Origin: Maribacter algarum (ex Zhang et al. 2020)
Lineage (GTDB): Bacteria; Bacteroidota; Bacteroidia; Flavobacteriales; Flavobacteriaceae
Assembly: GCF_005885635.1 (NCBI RefSeq)
Contig: NZ_VATY01000002.1
Coordinates: forward strand, 62,001-126,000
DNA length: 64,000 bases
Direction of reading: 5' to 3'
In this document: piece by piece, positions 48,617-56,388 of the stretch
Position numbering within the stretch: position 1 is the stretch's first letter
How the letters are laid out: every line of letters begins with the position of its first letter
The notes under the pieces: model-generated
Seen by the model: the letters and a program-made list of their open reading frames with translations, nothing else
Database searches by the model: none
What the model was told of the DNA's origin: nothing
Program-made: the position numbers and the translations under genes

Positions 48617-48943
48617 ATGAGTACAGGAATACAGTTATGGATAATCTCTTTGATCATCGGCCTAGTAGTCATTGGCGTAGTGGCTTTTCTTCTCAGTTTG
48701 GTTAAGAAAACTGCCATTAAGATTGATAATACTGCTGCAGACATTTGGACGCAGGGAAAACTAACGGCAAACAATACGATTCATATCCCTTTGTTCTTGA
48801 CCAAAACGAACCAGGTGGCGGGTAAAATCCTAAAAGCCGCAGTGGCTATTGTTGGTGGTTCAAAAGCGATAAACCAGCATATTGAAGGTTGCCCGGGCTG
48901 TCCTCATTGTATCCTACAATCCTCTGAAAATAATGTCTTATGA
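48617..48943 (+). CDS. Small membrane protein 2 with C-terminal CxxCxxC motif
   Basis: This 108-residue protein repeats the plan of small membrane protein 1: an N-terminal helix (about residues 7-30), then KKTAIKID and an amphipathic part. Unlike the other four it ends with EGCPGCPHCIL, three cysteines in CxxCxxC spacing, which could bind a metal or iron-sulfur centre on the cytoplasmic side. Its end overlaps the next gene by 4 bp, so translation is coupled. Confidence 0.8.
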   Translation: MSTGIQLWIISLIIGLVVIGVVAFLLSLVKKTAIKIDNTAADIWTQGKLTANNTIHIPLFLTKTNQVAGKILKAAVAIVGGSKAINQHIEGCPGCPHCILQSSENNVL

Positions 48944-49230
48944 GCTTATTATTAATGGTTATTACAATTCTGGCGGTACTCCTTTTGGTTTATGTTTTGG
49001 TGCATTATCTGCGAGGAATCATCAAACTCTTAACCAGCATTGGTGGTAGTGGCTCTAGTTATTTGGCTAAATTAAGACTTGGTCTTAGAGCGATTGAAAC
49101 TGAAACCGGACACCTTCCTGTGCAAGTAACAAAATTGAATGGTGCCTTGACGGAAGTAGCAGGTGGACTTAAGGTGGTTGACGAGCAATTGGAGGAATCT
49201 ATAAACGCTGCAGTAAAACAAAAAGTTTAG
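48940..49230 (+). CDS. Small membrane protein 3 of the hydrogenase operon
   Basis: A 96-residue protein with a hydrophobic helix at about residues 2-25, followed by a Gly/Ser linker and a long amphipathic helix (LRLGLRAIETETGHLP, then LNGALTEVAGGLKVVDEQLEESI). The pattern NGAL-x5-GL-x2-VD-x2-L is shared with small membrane protein 5. It starts inside the end of gene 2 and ends one base before gene 4. Confidence 0.8.
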   Translation: MSLLLMVITILAVLLLVYVLVHYLRGIIKLLTSIGGSGSSYLAKLRLGLRAIETETGHLPVQVTKLNGALTEVAGGLKVVDEQLEESINAAVKQKV

Positions 49231-49231
49231 T

Positions 49232-49522
49232 ATGGAAGCTGTAAACATTTTATGGTTGATATTATTAGTAGTTACGGTACTTGTACTACCGTATCTAATA
49301 TACTTGTTACATAAAACTTGGCAGGCATCCAGATCCATAGAGCGATATTTTAAGGAAATGAAAGAAGCAGGTATTGGAATTGCAAACAATACAGAACATG
49401 TCAAAGCTTTAGATGATACTATAGGTGTCGCTTCAGGTATTTTAGGAGTTGCTGGATCTATAAATGAACATTCGGATACCTTAAAAACAACCTTAGCTGC
49501 CAGGGCTGAACAAATAAATTAG
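49232..49522 (+). CDS. Small membrane protein 4 of the hydrogenase operon
   Basis: A 96-residue protein with an N-terminal helix (about residues 5-26), a basic patch (HKTWQASRSIER) and an amphipathic helical end. ANNTEHVKALDDTIGVASGIL recalls both the NNT motif of proteins 1 and 2 and the GL/VD pattern of proteins 3 and 5. It begins 1 bp after gene 3 and ends 7 bp before gene 5. Confidence 0.8.
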   Translation: MEAVNILWLILLVVTVLVLPYLIYLLHKTWQASRSIERYFKEMKEAGIGIANNTEHVKALDDTIGVASGILGVAGSINEHSDTLKTTLAARAEQIN

Positions 49523-49529
49523 AAATTCA

Positions 49530-49805
49530 ATGGATTCGACGACACTATTTATAGCTACCTTAATTATCGTTACCTTGTTGGTTTTGGTATTGGTCATATA
49601 TCTGATATTGATTATCGTTGCCCTTAGAAGGGCTGGTACCCATTTGGAGGGTCTGGCAGGAGGGCTTCAAAAAATACAAGATGATACTGGACCCTTAGGG
49701 GAAAAAGTAGGTGTCATTAATGGTGCATTAGGACAACTCCACGGTGGATTATCTTCTGTAGATTCTCATTTAGTGGCCATTGCAAAAGTTTTAAAACTAG
49801 CCTGA
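49530..49805 (+). CDS. Small membrane protein 5 of the hydrogenase operon
   Basis: A 91-residue protein with a very hydrophobic N-terminal helix (about residues 5-31), then ALRRAG and an amphipathic region (LQKIQDDTGPLGEKVGVING, then ALGQLHGGLSSVDSHL) clearly related to protein 3. It lies 31 bp before the large-subunit gene, completing a run of five such genes between the two catalytic subunits. Confidence 0.8.
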   Translation: MDSTTLFIATLIIVTLLVLVLVIYLILIIVALRRAGTHLEGLAGGLQKIQDDTGPLGEKVGVINGALGQLHGGLSSVDSHLVAIAKVLKLA

Positions 49806-49836
49806 TTAAAAAATAATTGAAATAACAAGAACGCCT

Positions 49837-51711
49837 ATGTGCTTTAAAAATTTACCGATTGCATTTGATGATGAGGGAAACGCCTATTTAAAGGAAGGTC
49901 TTAAAGACCCATATGAGCACAAAGTGGTCGATTTAGGTGAAGAGCAAGAAGTCTTAAAAGGCTTGTTGGAACGCAACGGATTTATCAGAAATATCGACTA
50001 TGATCCGGTAACCCGGGTTGCCGGGGCGCTTGCTTTTCACAGCGTTGTTGACTTGGAAAAAAAGAAAGTATTGTCTACGAATTCCATGGCTACCCTATTT
50101 CGTGGTTATGAAGTAATTTTAAAAGGTAGAGACCCAAGAGATGCCGCTTATATAAGTAGTAGAGCCTGTGGAGTATGTGGTGGCGTGCACGCTACAACGG
50201 CAGCTTTGGCTATTGAAATGGCTTTGGATATCAAGCCACCACCTTTGGGCATTGTTATGCGTAATATTTTATTGGCAATTGAATACCTATACGATCATCC
50301 GCTACACCTTTTCTTGTTGGCCGGTCCTGATTATTCAGAAGAATTGGTTCGCGAGACTAATCCTGAACTAATAGATAAGGCAGCAGAAACTAAAGCTAAG
50401 AATAAGGATGTTCATGGTTATGATACCGTTTTGGATATCATGAAAGATTTGAACCCGCTTAAAGGCAAATTGTACCTAGAGGCATTGAGTATGACCCGTG
50501 TCGCAAGAGAAGCATACGTTTTAATCGGAGGTAAATATCCCCATCCCCAGTCGGTTGTGCCAGGCGGACTTTCGGTTACAGTTACTGCTTCAGTTCTTAA
50601 TGAAGTTTACAGTAGGTTGATTAAGTTTTTCGATTATAGCCAAAAGGTTACGGGGATTTGGGATGATGTATTTGATTTCTTCCTAGAAAGTAATCCCGAA
50701 TATGCGAAGTGTGGCATTCGACCCGCTACCATGATGGATACCGGAGTTTGGGACAGACCGGACCATTACGATGCCTCATTTGCGAATTGTGATAAATGGG
50801 GAGAAGCAAGATGGTCTACGCCAGGCGTTTTAGTTGATGGCGAGGTGGTGACAACAAAACTTACCGAATTGAACGCTGGTATAGAAGAATTTGTAGAACA
50901 TTCTTACTATGAAAAATGGGATGGACATCGTTTTAAGGAGGATGCTAATGGAATGCCTTTGAGTCCAAACCATCCTTGGAACAAGGAGACTATTCCGAAA
51001 CCAGGAAAGCAGAGTTGGAAAGATAGATACAGTTGGGATACTGCGCCTACTTGGGACAGAATGCCAATGGAAGCGGGTGCCTATACCAGAATGTATATGA
51101 CTGCAAAAGCACAAAAAGCGCCTGCTAGCAAATTTTTGGAAAATACAGGTACGAGTATGAAAATTAAAGTACCGAAGCATTTTTTACCTGAAAAAACCTT
51201 GGAATGGAAAATTCCAGAACACTGGAACGCTTTTGAGCGCAACAGAGCAAGGGCTTATTGTATACCTTATTCAGCGATGGTCGCCATGGAAAATTGGTTG
51301 CTTGCCATGGATCTCATCAAGAACGGAGAAACAAAGGTTAGTGTACCTTATGAAATTCCTAAAAAAGGAACACATATTGGATTTGGTGCATGGGGTGCCG
51401 GTAGAGGTTTCCTAACCCACCACCTTATAGTTGAAAATGGTGTCATCGAAAATTATCAAATTATCACTCCTTCTACATTGAATGCTGCGCCAAGAACCCC
51501 TTGGGGTGAAATGGGTCCGTATGAAGAAGCTGTACTTAATACACCCATTCTTGAAAAATTCGATAAACCTGAGGATTATAAGGGCATCGATATTCTAAGG
51601 GCTATCCGCAGTTTTGATCCGTGTATGCCTTGCACAACTCATATCATGGCCAAGGATTCAGATCATATGGTAACAAGAGAGGTAACGACCTGTGCCTGTG
51701 GTGTCGAATAA
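49837..51711 (+). CDS. [NiFe]-hydrogenase large subunit
   Basis: A 624-residue catalytic subunit. The N-terminal nickel ligands are Cys111 and Cys114 in RACGVCGGVH; the C-terminal ligands are Cys596 and Cys599 in DPCMPCTTH. After His602 there is a 22-residue extension ending CACGVE that a maturation protease would remove after nickel insertion. Overall similarity is to the O2-tolerant high-affinity 1h/1l and 2a groups. It oxidises H2 and passes electrons to the small subunit. The next gene overlaps its 3' end by 20 bp. Confidence 0.95.
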   Translation: MCFKNLPIAFDDEGNAYLKEGLKDPYEHKVVDLGEEQEVLKGLLERNGFIRNIDYDPVTRVAGALAFHSVVDLEKKKVLSTNSMATLFRGYEVILKGRDPRDAAYISSRACGVCGGVHATTAALAIEMALDIKPPPLGIVMRNILLAIEYLYDHPLHLFLLAGPDYSEELVRETNPELIDKAAETKAKNKDVHGYDTVLDIMKDLNPLKGKLYLEALSMTRVAREAYVLIGGKYPHPQSVVPGGLSVTVTASVLNEVYSRLIKFFDYSQKVTGIWDDVFDFFLESNPEYAKCGIRPATMMDTGVWDRPDHYDASFANCDKWGEARWSTPGVLVDGEVVTTKLTELNAGIEEFVEHSYYEKWDGHRFKEDANGMPLSPNHPWNKETIPKPGKQSWKDRYSWDTAPTWDRMPMEAGAYTRMYMTAKAQKAPASKFLENTGTSMKIKVPKHFLPEKTLEWKIPEHWNAFERNRARAYCIPYSAMVAMENWLLAMDLIKNGETKVSVPYEIPKKGTHIGFGAWGAGRGFLTHHLIVENGVIENYQIITPSTLNAAPRTPWGEMGPYEEAVLNTPILEKFDKPEDYKGIDILRAIRSFDPCMPCTTHIMAKDSDHMVTREVTTCACGVE

Positions 51712-52243
51712 TGTTCTAATTGGTACAGTTGGTTATCATCTATTGCGTAATCATTCTGTCGGCCCTATCTTGCTTCCGCAACTAAACGCAAAAGCTTGGA
51801 ATGAGCAAGTGAGCATTGAAGAAATGAACTGGGGCCCAATTGCCATTGTTCAATATTTTCAAACACTTGAGATTCCGTTTGATAGAGTTATCTTTTTAGT
51901 GGCATTGGAGAGACAAGAGCGAAAAATTGGTGATATCTCCGTTTATCAATGGTTGGGAAAACTACCTGATGAACAGCAAATTCAAGCTTGTGTAGGTGAT
52001 GCAGCGACGGGTGTAATTTCAGTTGAAAATCTACTTGTGATAGGTGAATTCTTCAAAATTTGGCCCAAAGAGGTGTTTTTAGTCGATGTTGAGCCCGGCC
52101 CGGAGCAGGCAGGTGAGCATCTAACTGATGAAGTAAAAGATAAGATTCCTGAAATTTTACGTATTTTAGAAGAGCTAACGCTGGATGGAGAAGTTTTGAT
52201 GGAAACTGAAAAGTTGCAAGGCGATACGCTATTCGAAGAGTAA
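51692..52243 (+). CDS. Hydrogenase maturation protease-like protein lacking nickel ligands
   Basis: This 183-residue protein has the fold pattern of HybD/HyaD proteases: NVLIGTVGYHLLRNHSVGPI at the start, a central FLVALERQERK strand, and VFLVDVEPGP near the end. The conserved acidic residue after GNxL is replaced by an N-H-S stretch, the central Asp of LVDA is Ala, and the usual SPH His region reads GDAATGVISVENLL. It therefore probably does not cut, and may act as a chaperone or scaffold. A GTG start is used; 51692, 51698 and 51701 are all possible. A normal protease is encoded at 53757. Confidence 0.7.
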   Translation: MPVVSNNVLIGTVGYHLLRNHSVGPILLPQLNAKAWNEQVSIEEMNWGPIAIVQYFQTLEIPFDRVIFLVALERQERKIGDISVYQWLGKLPDEQQIQACVGDAATGVISVENLLVIGEFFKIWPKEVFLVDVEPGPEQAGEHLTDEVKDKIPEILRILEELTLDGEVLMETEKLQGDTLFEE

Positions 52244-52247
52244 GAAT

Positions 52248-52649
52248 ATGAATGATAAAATAGAAGACAGCCCATTACGTTCCCTTTTTTGGAAAGATGA
52301 AATTCTTCAGGTGCTTTACTGGATGCGTGGTGAAGGTATTGGGTCAGAAGTTAGTTTACTCCAAATACTTCCCTTTTTAAATACTTCCTATCAAAATTTA
52401 GAGTACCACCTCAACAAAATCAAGGATGAGGGTTTACTTATTGGTGAAAAGAAAGATGGTACCATCCATTATCAATTATCGGAAACTGGCAAAAAACTAG
52501 GAGGACGTCAGTTTGCTGAGGCATTTCAAGGCATGCAAAAAGCGGGTCATGGTGAATGTGGTCCTGATTGCGAATTTTGTTATGGTACCGATGGTGTAAA
52601 GCTAGAAAATTGTGTTCATAATTGTGCTAGCAGTCCCCAATCAATATGA
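52248..52649 (+). CDS. Winged-helix protein with C-terminal Cys cluster
   Basis: A 133-residue protein. Residues 10-80 form a PadR/ArsR-like winged helix (FLNTSYQNLEYHLNKIKDEG, then KKDGTIHYQLSETGKKLGG). The C-terminal 30 residues carry GHGECGPDCEFCYGTDG and ENCVHNC: five Cys and two His that could hold a metal ion or iron-sulfur cluster. It may be a redox- or metal-responsive regulator of the operon, or a maturation factor. It overlaps the next gene by 4 bp. Confidence 0.7.
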   Translation: MNDKIEDSPLRSLFWKDEILQVLYWMRGEGIGSEVSLLQILPFLNTSYQNLEYHLNKIKDEGLLIGEKKDGTIHYQLSETGKKLGGRQFAEAFQGMQKAGHGECGPDCEFCYGTDGVKLENCVHNCASSPQSI

Positions 52650-52939
52650 GACCAATCCTATTCAATAATGTAGAGTTCAAAGAAATCATGGAGTATGTGC
52701 AAGAATTGGTGAAGCAAGCAGACACTATCCCTGACGAGGAAACTAAGGAACTTACAAAGGAAATATTGAAGTATTTTGATTTAATGCATCGTGAGCCACT
52801 ATCCCGAATGCTACAGGCAATAGAGAGCAGCTATCCTGACTTAAAAGACACTCTAAAACAAGACTATACCATAAATACTTTGTTGGAATTATATGATTTT
52901 GAGAATACAAACCTCCCGAATATTGAAAAAGAGACCTAA
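52646..52939 (+). CDS. Small helical protein, hydrogenase-associated NifU-like N-terminal domain
   Basis: A 97-residue helical protein. ILKYFDLMHREPLSRMLQAI and LLELYDFENTN recall the helical domain that precedes the NifU-like domain in proteins encoded with group 1h hydrogenases. The iron-sulfur NifU domain itself is absent. The similarity is from pattern memory and is modest. It is translationally coupled to the gene before it. Confidence 0.5.
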   Translation: MRPILFNNVEFKEIMEYVQELVKQADTIPDEETKELTKEILKYFDLMHREPLSRMLQAIESSYPDLKDTLKQDYTINTLLELYDFENTNLPNIEKET

Positions 52940-53744
52940 CGTATTTTTTATTTTAATAGTAAGCTTTCTCATATTGAGTTGTAAAAGAGAAGTCAAAGAA
53001 GAAGCTATAAAACCCAAACAGGTAAATCGTGAATTGAACCAAGCTGAAAAACTGGTCAATGAAGCCATAAATCATGCTGGGGGTATGGACAAATGGGCCT
53101 CCAAAAAAACGTTGACTTATACGAAAAATATTCAAAGCTATGATTCCATAGGCAACTTGATTCGGACTGTGGCGCAGGTACATAAGTACCAATTAAAACC
53201 TTCGTTTAAAGCGAATATGAGCTGGGAACAAGATGGGAACAAACATGAAATAGTCAATAATGGCAAGCAGTCATGGAAATTACTGAACGGGAAAATTCAA
53301 GATGACAAGGCTTCAGTAAATATTGCCTGGAATTCTTCATTCGGTTCTCAGTATATGGTAAGCATGCCATTTAAATTAAAAGCTCCCGGGACTATATTAA
53401 ACTATGAAGGGATTGATACATTATCAAATAATCGAATAGTACATAAGCTCAAGGTTACCTATGAAAAGGGAGCTGGAAGCGCAGGAGGAATGCACACTTG
53501 GTATTACTTTTTAAATAAGGATAATTATCAATTTGAGGCAAATTTTTTAGACCACGGAAAGGGATTCTCATATACTGATTATGAGACCTTTATAAAAGTT
53601 GACGGCATAGAAATTACCAAGGAAAGAAAAAGCTATGCTTCTAATGCAATTATGGAAACTACTTACCTAAAAACAATTTACAGTAATACCAATATTAAGT
53701 TTGATAAGGAATTCCCCGAAAACCTGTTTCAGGTCGATAATTAG
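52893..53744 (+). CDS. Lipoprotein with LolA-like beta fold, paralogue of the membrane protein at 54333
   Basis: A 283-residue protein whose signal (RPNVFFILIVSFLILSC) ends in a lipobox. It overlaps the previous gene by 47 bp; a TTG at 52923 is a possible shorter start. The domain begins with AGGMDKW and contains SMPFKLK and VDGIEITKERK. The same pattern (AGGLDTW, SMPFKLK, VDGITFSHRW) occurs in the protein at 54333, so they are paralogues. The alternating strands suggest a half-barrel of the LolA/LppX type that binds lipid or another hydrophobic ligand. The function is unknown. Confidence 0.7.
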   Translation: MILRIQTSRILKKRPNVFFILIVSFLILSCKREVKEEAIKPKQVNRELNQAEKLVNEAINHAGGMDKWASKKTLTYTKNIQSYDSIGNLIRTVAQVHKYQLKPSFKANMSWEQDGNKHEIVNNGKQSWKLLNGKIQDDKASVNIAWNSSFGSQYMVSMPFKLKAPGTILNYEGIDTLSNNRIVHKLKVTYEKGAGSAGGMHTWYYFLNKDNYQFEANFLDHGKGFSYTDYETFIKVDGIEITKERKSYASNAIMETTYLKTIYSNTNIKFDKEFPENLFQVDN

Positions 53745-53756
53745 AACTTTTGAAAA

Positions 53757-54251
53757 GTGCAGAAAAAAATCCTCATTGCGGGTGTTGGAAATGAATTAAA
53801 GCAAGATGATGCTTTTGGGATTGAATTTGCTAAAATATTTAGACCCAAGGTCGCTCACTTAGATAACATCATGGTCATGGAAGTGGGTATTGGAGGTATT
53901 CATTTGGTGCAAGAGTTGCACGCAAGTTATGATATTTTGGTTCTAGTAGATGCTGTGGCTTGGGGGGAAGAAGCCGGACATATCTATTTTCGGGAAATGG
54001 AAAAGGTGTCTGATATTGAGGAGATGCCTGTTTTTGAAAAACGGGTTTTTTTGGCGGACATGCATTACACGAACCCCATTAGGGCTTTAATGCTGGCGAA
54101 AGCGTTGAAGGTATTGCCTGCTGAAGTTTATATTCTGGGTTGCGAAGCGGCAGAACATGATGATTTCGCAATAGGAATGACAACCGTGGTCACCGAAGCA
54201 ATTCCAAAAGCTATAGATAAATTGCTAAGCTGGTTGTCCATAAAAATTTAG
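53757..54251 (+). CDS. Hydrogenase maturation protease
   Basis: A 164-residue HupD/HybD-type endopeptidase starting with GTG. GVGNELKQDDAFGIEF carries the first acidic nickel ligand, LVDAV the second, and DMHYTNP the His region. It should remove the 22-residue tail of the large subunit after nickel insertion. It lies between the two LolA-like genes in the hydrogenase operon. Confidence 0.88.
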   Translation: MQKKILIAGVGNELKQDDAFGIEFAKIFRPKVAHLDNIMVMEVGIGGIHLVQELHASYDILVLVDAVAWGEEAGHIYFREMEKVSDIEEMPVFEKRVFLADMHYTNPIRALMLAKALKVLPAEVYILGCEAAEHDDFAIGMTTVVTEAIPKAIDKLLSWLSIKI

Positions 54252-54306
54252 AACATTTAAAATTATTGAGCGCATCGTAATCTTTTAGTATTAAACACAA
54301 ATTTTG

Positions 54307-54314
54307 TAACTTTA
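54307..54314 (+). promoter_or_regulatory. Possible internal promoter element
   Basis: TAACTTTA matches TAnnTTTG in seven of eight bases, 18 bp before the start codon at 54333. An 81-bp gap, the largest in this operon, precedes that gene. No clear -33 element was seen. Confidence 0.3.
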
Positions 54315-54332
54315 GAGTATAAATAGAATATT

Positions 54333-55316
54333 ATGAATCAGGAAGTTAAGTCACCCCAGGGCCCTAATAAAGTTGAGAAGAAATCCGAAGAAAAAATTCC
54401 TTGGTGGTTTAATCTGCAGGTAAAAGATTTGGTAAAACCCATTACCATAAAACGAATGCAATTATTATCTGCAGGGGCACTGCTACTTGCTTTAATTGCT
54501 GGTGGATTTTATGCCTGGGAAAACTTCTTGAGGGAGCCTACAGGAGCTGAATTTGTTGATGAAATTGTGGATGCTGCAGGTGGTCTTGATACATGGAAAG
54601 GTATTGAACATGGACAGTTTACACGCACGCATAATTTGTATGACGATTCGGGAGAATTGTTAAAGTCTACTGAGGAGACTTTTTATTTTAAAAGAGGAAA
54701 AGAAGGCTTAAAGCTACAAGTAAAATCTGTTGGCTCTGACGATAGCGAAGTAGTTGTAGGTAAAGATGACGAAGGATTTTGGGCAACAAAAGACAACCAA
54801 ACGGTGGACCCAATGATTGCAGCTAAGGATGAAGGAATGATGTGCGATTCTAAATTTTGCGACCCGCAATGTGCTTCTTCGATGGCATTTTTTAGATTTT
54901 CAATGCCATTCAAGCTAAAAGATAGTGGCGTGAATGCTAGTTTGGCATCAACGGGATTCAATATTGCCGAGTTGAATTTGTTAGGTGGTTCGGGAAAAGA
55001 ACCGACTTTGCTTGATATTTCGTATGACCGTACGGTAGGGAAGGATAGCTGGCGATTTTATGTTGACCCTCAGGATAAATTGATTCACAAAGTTGAATAT
55101 TACAATAAGTCAGATAAAGGCGAAATTCGTCCAGAAGAAATTTATTGGACAGATCATAAAACCGTTGACGGAATAACATTTAGCCACCGGTGGACAAGGT
55201 ATTGGCCTAACGGCAAGGTTATGGATGAATATGTTTATTCAGATGTAAATTTAGATAGTGAATTGCCAGACGAATTTTTCAATAGAAGAAATTCTTTGGG
55301 AATTGCAGACCGATAA
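54333..55316 (+). CDS. Membrane-anchored LolA-like protein of the hydrogenase operon
   Basis: A 327-residue protein with a charged N-terminal tail of about 45 residues, one transmembrane helix (LLSAGALLLALIAGGFYAW, about residues 44-62) and a C-terminal beta-rich domain paralogous to the lipoprotein at 52893. Charge placement predicts the domain in the periplasm. It has an extra cysteine cluster, CDSKFCDPQC, around residue 172. It is the last gene of the forward operon; its stop is 7 bp from the convergent ATPase gene, with no terminator hairpin between. Confidence 0.72.
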   Translation: MNQEVKSPQGPNKVEKKSEEKIPWWFNLQVKDLVKPITIKRMQLLSAGALLLALIAGGFYAWENFLREPTGAEFVDEIVDAAGGLDTWKGIEHGQFTRTHNLYDDSGELLKSTEETFYFKRGKEGLKLQVKSVGSDDSEVVVGKDDEGFWATKDNQTVDPMIAAKDEGMMCDSKFCDPQCASSMAFFRFSMPFKLKDSGVNASLASTGFNIAELNLLGGSGKEPTLLDISYDRTVGKDSWRFYVDPQDKLIHKVEYYNKSDKGEIRPEEIYWTDHKTVDGITFSHRWTRYWPNGKVMDEYVYSDVNLDSELPDEFFNRRNSLGIADR

Positions 55317-55323
55317 AATAGGG

Positions 55324-56094
55324 TTATCCAGCGAGGATAGAATCACGTAATTTTTCTAAAGCTTTTACTACTTTAGCCTCAGGGTCGAAATCCATAACAG
55401 ACTTTCCTTTTAGATCGGCTGCGGTTACCTGTTCGTCAAACGGCACAAACACCGCGATTGGGAGATTGATTTTAGCACAGTACTCGCGTATGGCCATTTC
55501 ATCTTCCTTGGTGCGTACCTTATTGGCAATGGCCTCTACTTGACCAATACCCAGTTGTTCTGCCATTTCAGCAAATCGTGAGGCTGCTTCCAAAGACCTA
55601 TAGTAAGGCTCAACAACGGTATAGATTTTATCTACGTGCTTTGAAGTACCCCTTGTCATATGCTCTAGAGATGCCTCTGTATCCAAAACCATAACCTGAC
55701 CTTCTTCAGAGGTCATTGCAGCATTGACCAATTCACGAACTACGGTATTAGGACCGCACAAGCAACCGGTACCTGCTTGTTCGGGTTTACCTACCATAAG
55801 CAAGGTTACATTATCCGTTACCTTTTGCCCATAGGTTTCCAAAACTTCTTGAAAAGGAATCTTCACCTGAAATTTCCATTTACCATCTTCGGTCTCGACT
55901 CTCTCAATAATGTCAGTACTCAAATTTGGAGGACCAGCGTCCGATTTGTCAATACCTAACACAATCGAAAGGTTCGGGTTTGGGTCACCATCAATAGCGA
56001 GTACTTGGTCGCCTTTGGCTCCAAAAATCCTACAAAGTGTTCCACTTATTGTGGTTTTACCAACTCCGCCCTTGCCAGCTATTGCTATCTTCAT
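55324..56094 (-). CDS. CooC-like nickel-insertion ATPase
   Basis: A 256-residue P-loop ATPase of the MinD/ArsA group. GKGGVGKTT is the deviant Walker A, AIDGDPNPN follows strand 2, and VLDTEASLEH is the Walker B region. TGCLCGPNTVVREL has the CxC motif that binds nickel in CooC, the maturation ATPase of CO dehydrogenase. No CO dehydrogenase gene is present, and HypA and HypB were not found in the window. It probably supplies nickel to this hydrogenase, a role inferred from the operon. Confidence 0.82.
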   Translation of the reverse strand: MKIAIAGKGGVGKTTISGTLCRIFGAKGDQVLAIDGDPNPNLSIVLGIDKSDAGPPNLSTDIIERVETEDGKWKFQVKIPFQEVLETYGQKVTDNVTLLMVGKPEQAGTGCLCGPNTVVRELVNAAMTSEEGQVMVLDTEASLEHMTRGTSKHVDKIYTVVEPYYRSLEAASRFAEMAEQLGIGQVEAIANKVRTKEDEMAIREYCAKINLPIAVFVPFDEQVTAADLKGKSVMDFDPEAKVVKALEKLRDSILAG

Positions 56095-56114
56095 ACAATT
56101 TGAATTAGGTATTA

Positions 56115-56372
56115 TTATTCGTCGTCGGGCCGAATATCATCTAAATCATCCGTTCCTAACAGAAAATCCATGGTGCGCTTAGCTTCTTCTTCATCGACCA
56201 CACTCATAGCTACACCCACATGAACCAGTACATAATCGCCTTCCTTGGCTTCGGGTACCAGACCAAGGTTAATTTTTTTTACAATACCATCAAAAGAGAC
56301 TTTTCCTATCTTGAAAACACTTTCGATATTATCTACAAAGCCTATAATTTTTCCGGGAACTGCTAAACACAT
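56115..56372 (-). CDS. hypC: Hydrogenase maturation factor HypC
   Basis: An 85-residue HypC/HupF protein. MCLAVPGKI at the N terminus holds the essential Cys2, and EGDYVLVHVGVAM is the conserved beta-barrel segment. It binds the Fe(CN)2CO intermediate with HypD and brings it to the large subunit. It lies 17 bp after the TetR-type gene and 21 bp before the CooC-like gene. Confidence 0.93.
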   Translation of the reverse strand: MCLAVPGKIIGFVDNIESVFKIGKVSFDGIVKKINLGLVPEAKEGDYVLVHVGVAMSVVDEEEAKRTMDFLLGTDDLDDIRPDDE

Positions 56373-56388
56373 GAATATGGTTTTAATG

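Noticed and set aside
55316-55324. A possible terminator between the two convergent hydrogenase operons.
   Set aside because: Only 7 bp separate the stop codons, and no hairpin with a T tract was seen; read-through antisense RNA is possible but not shown.
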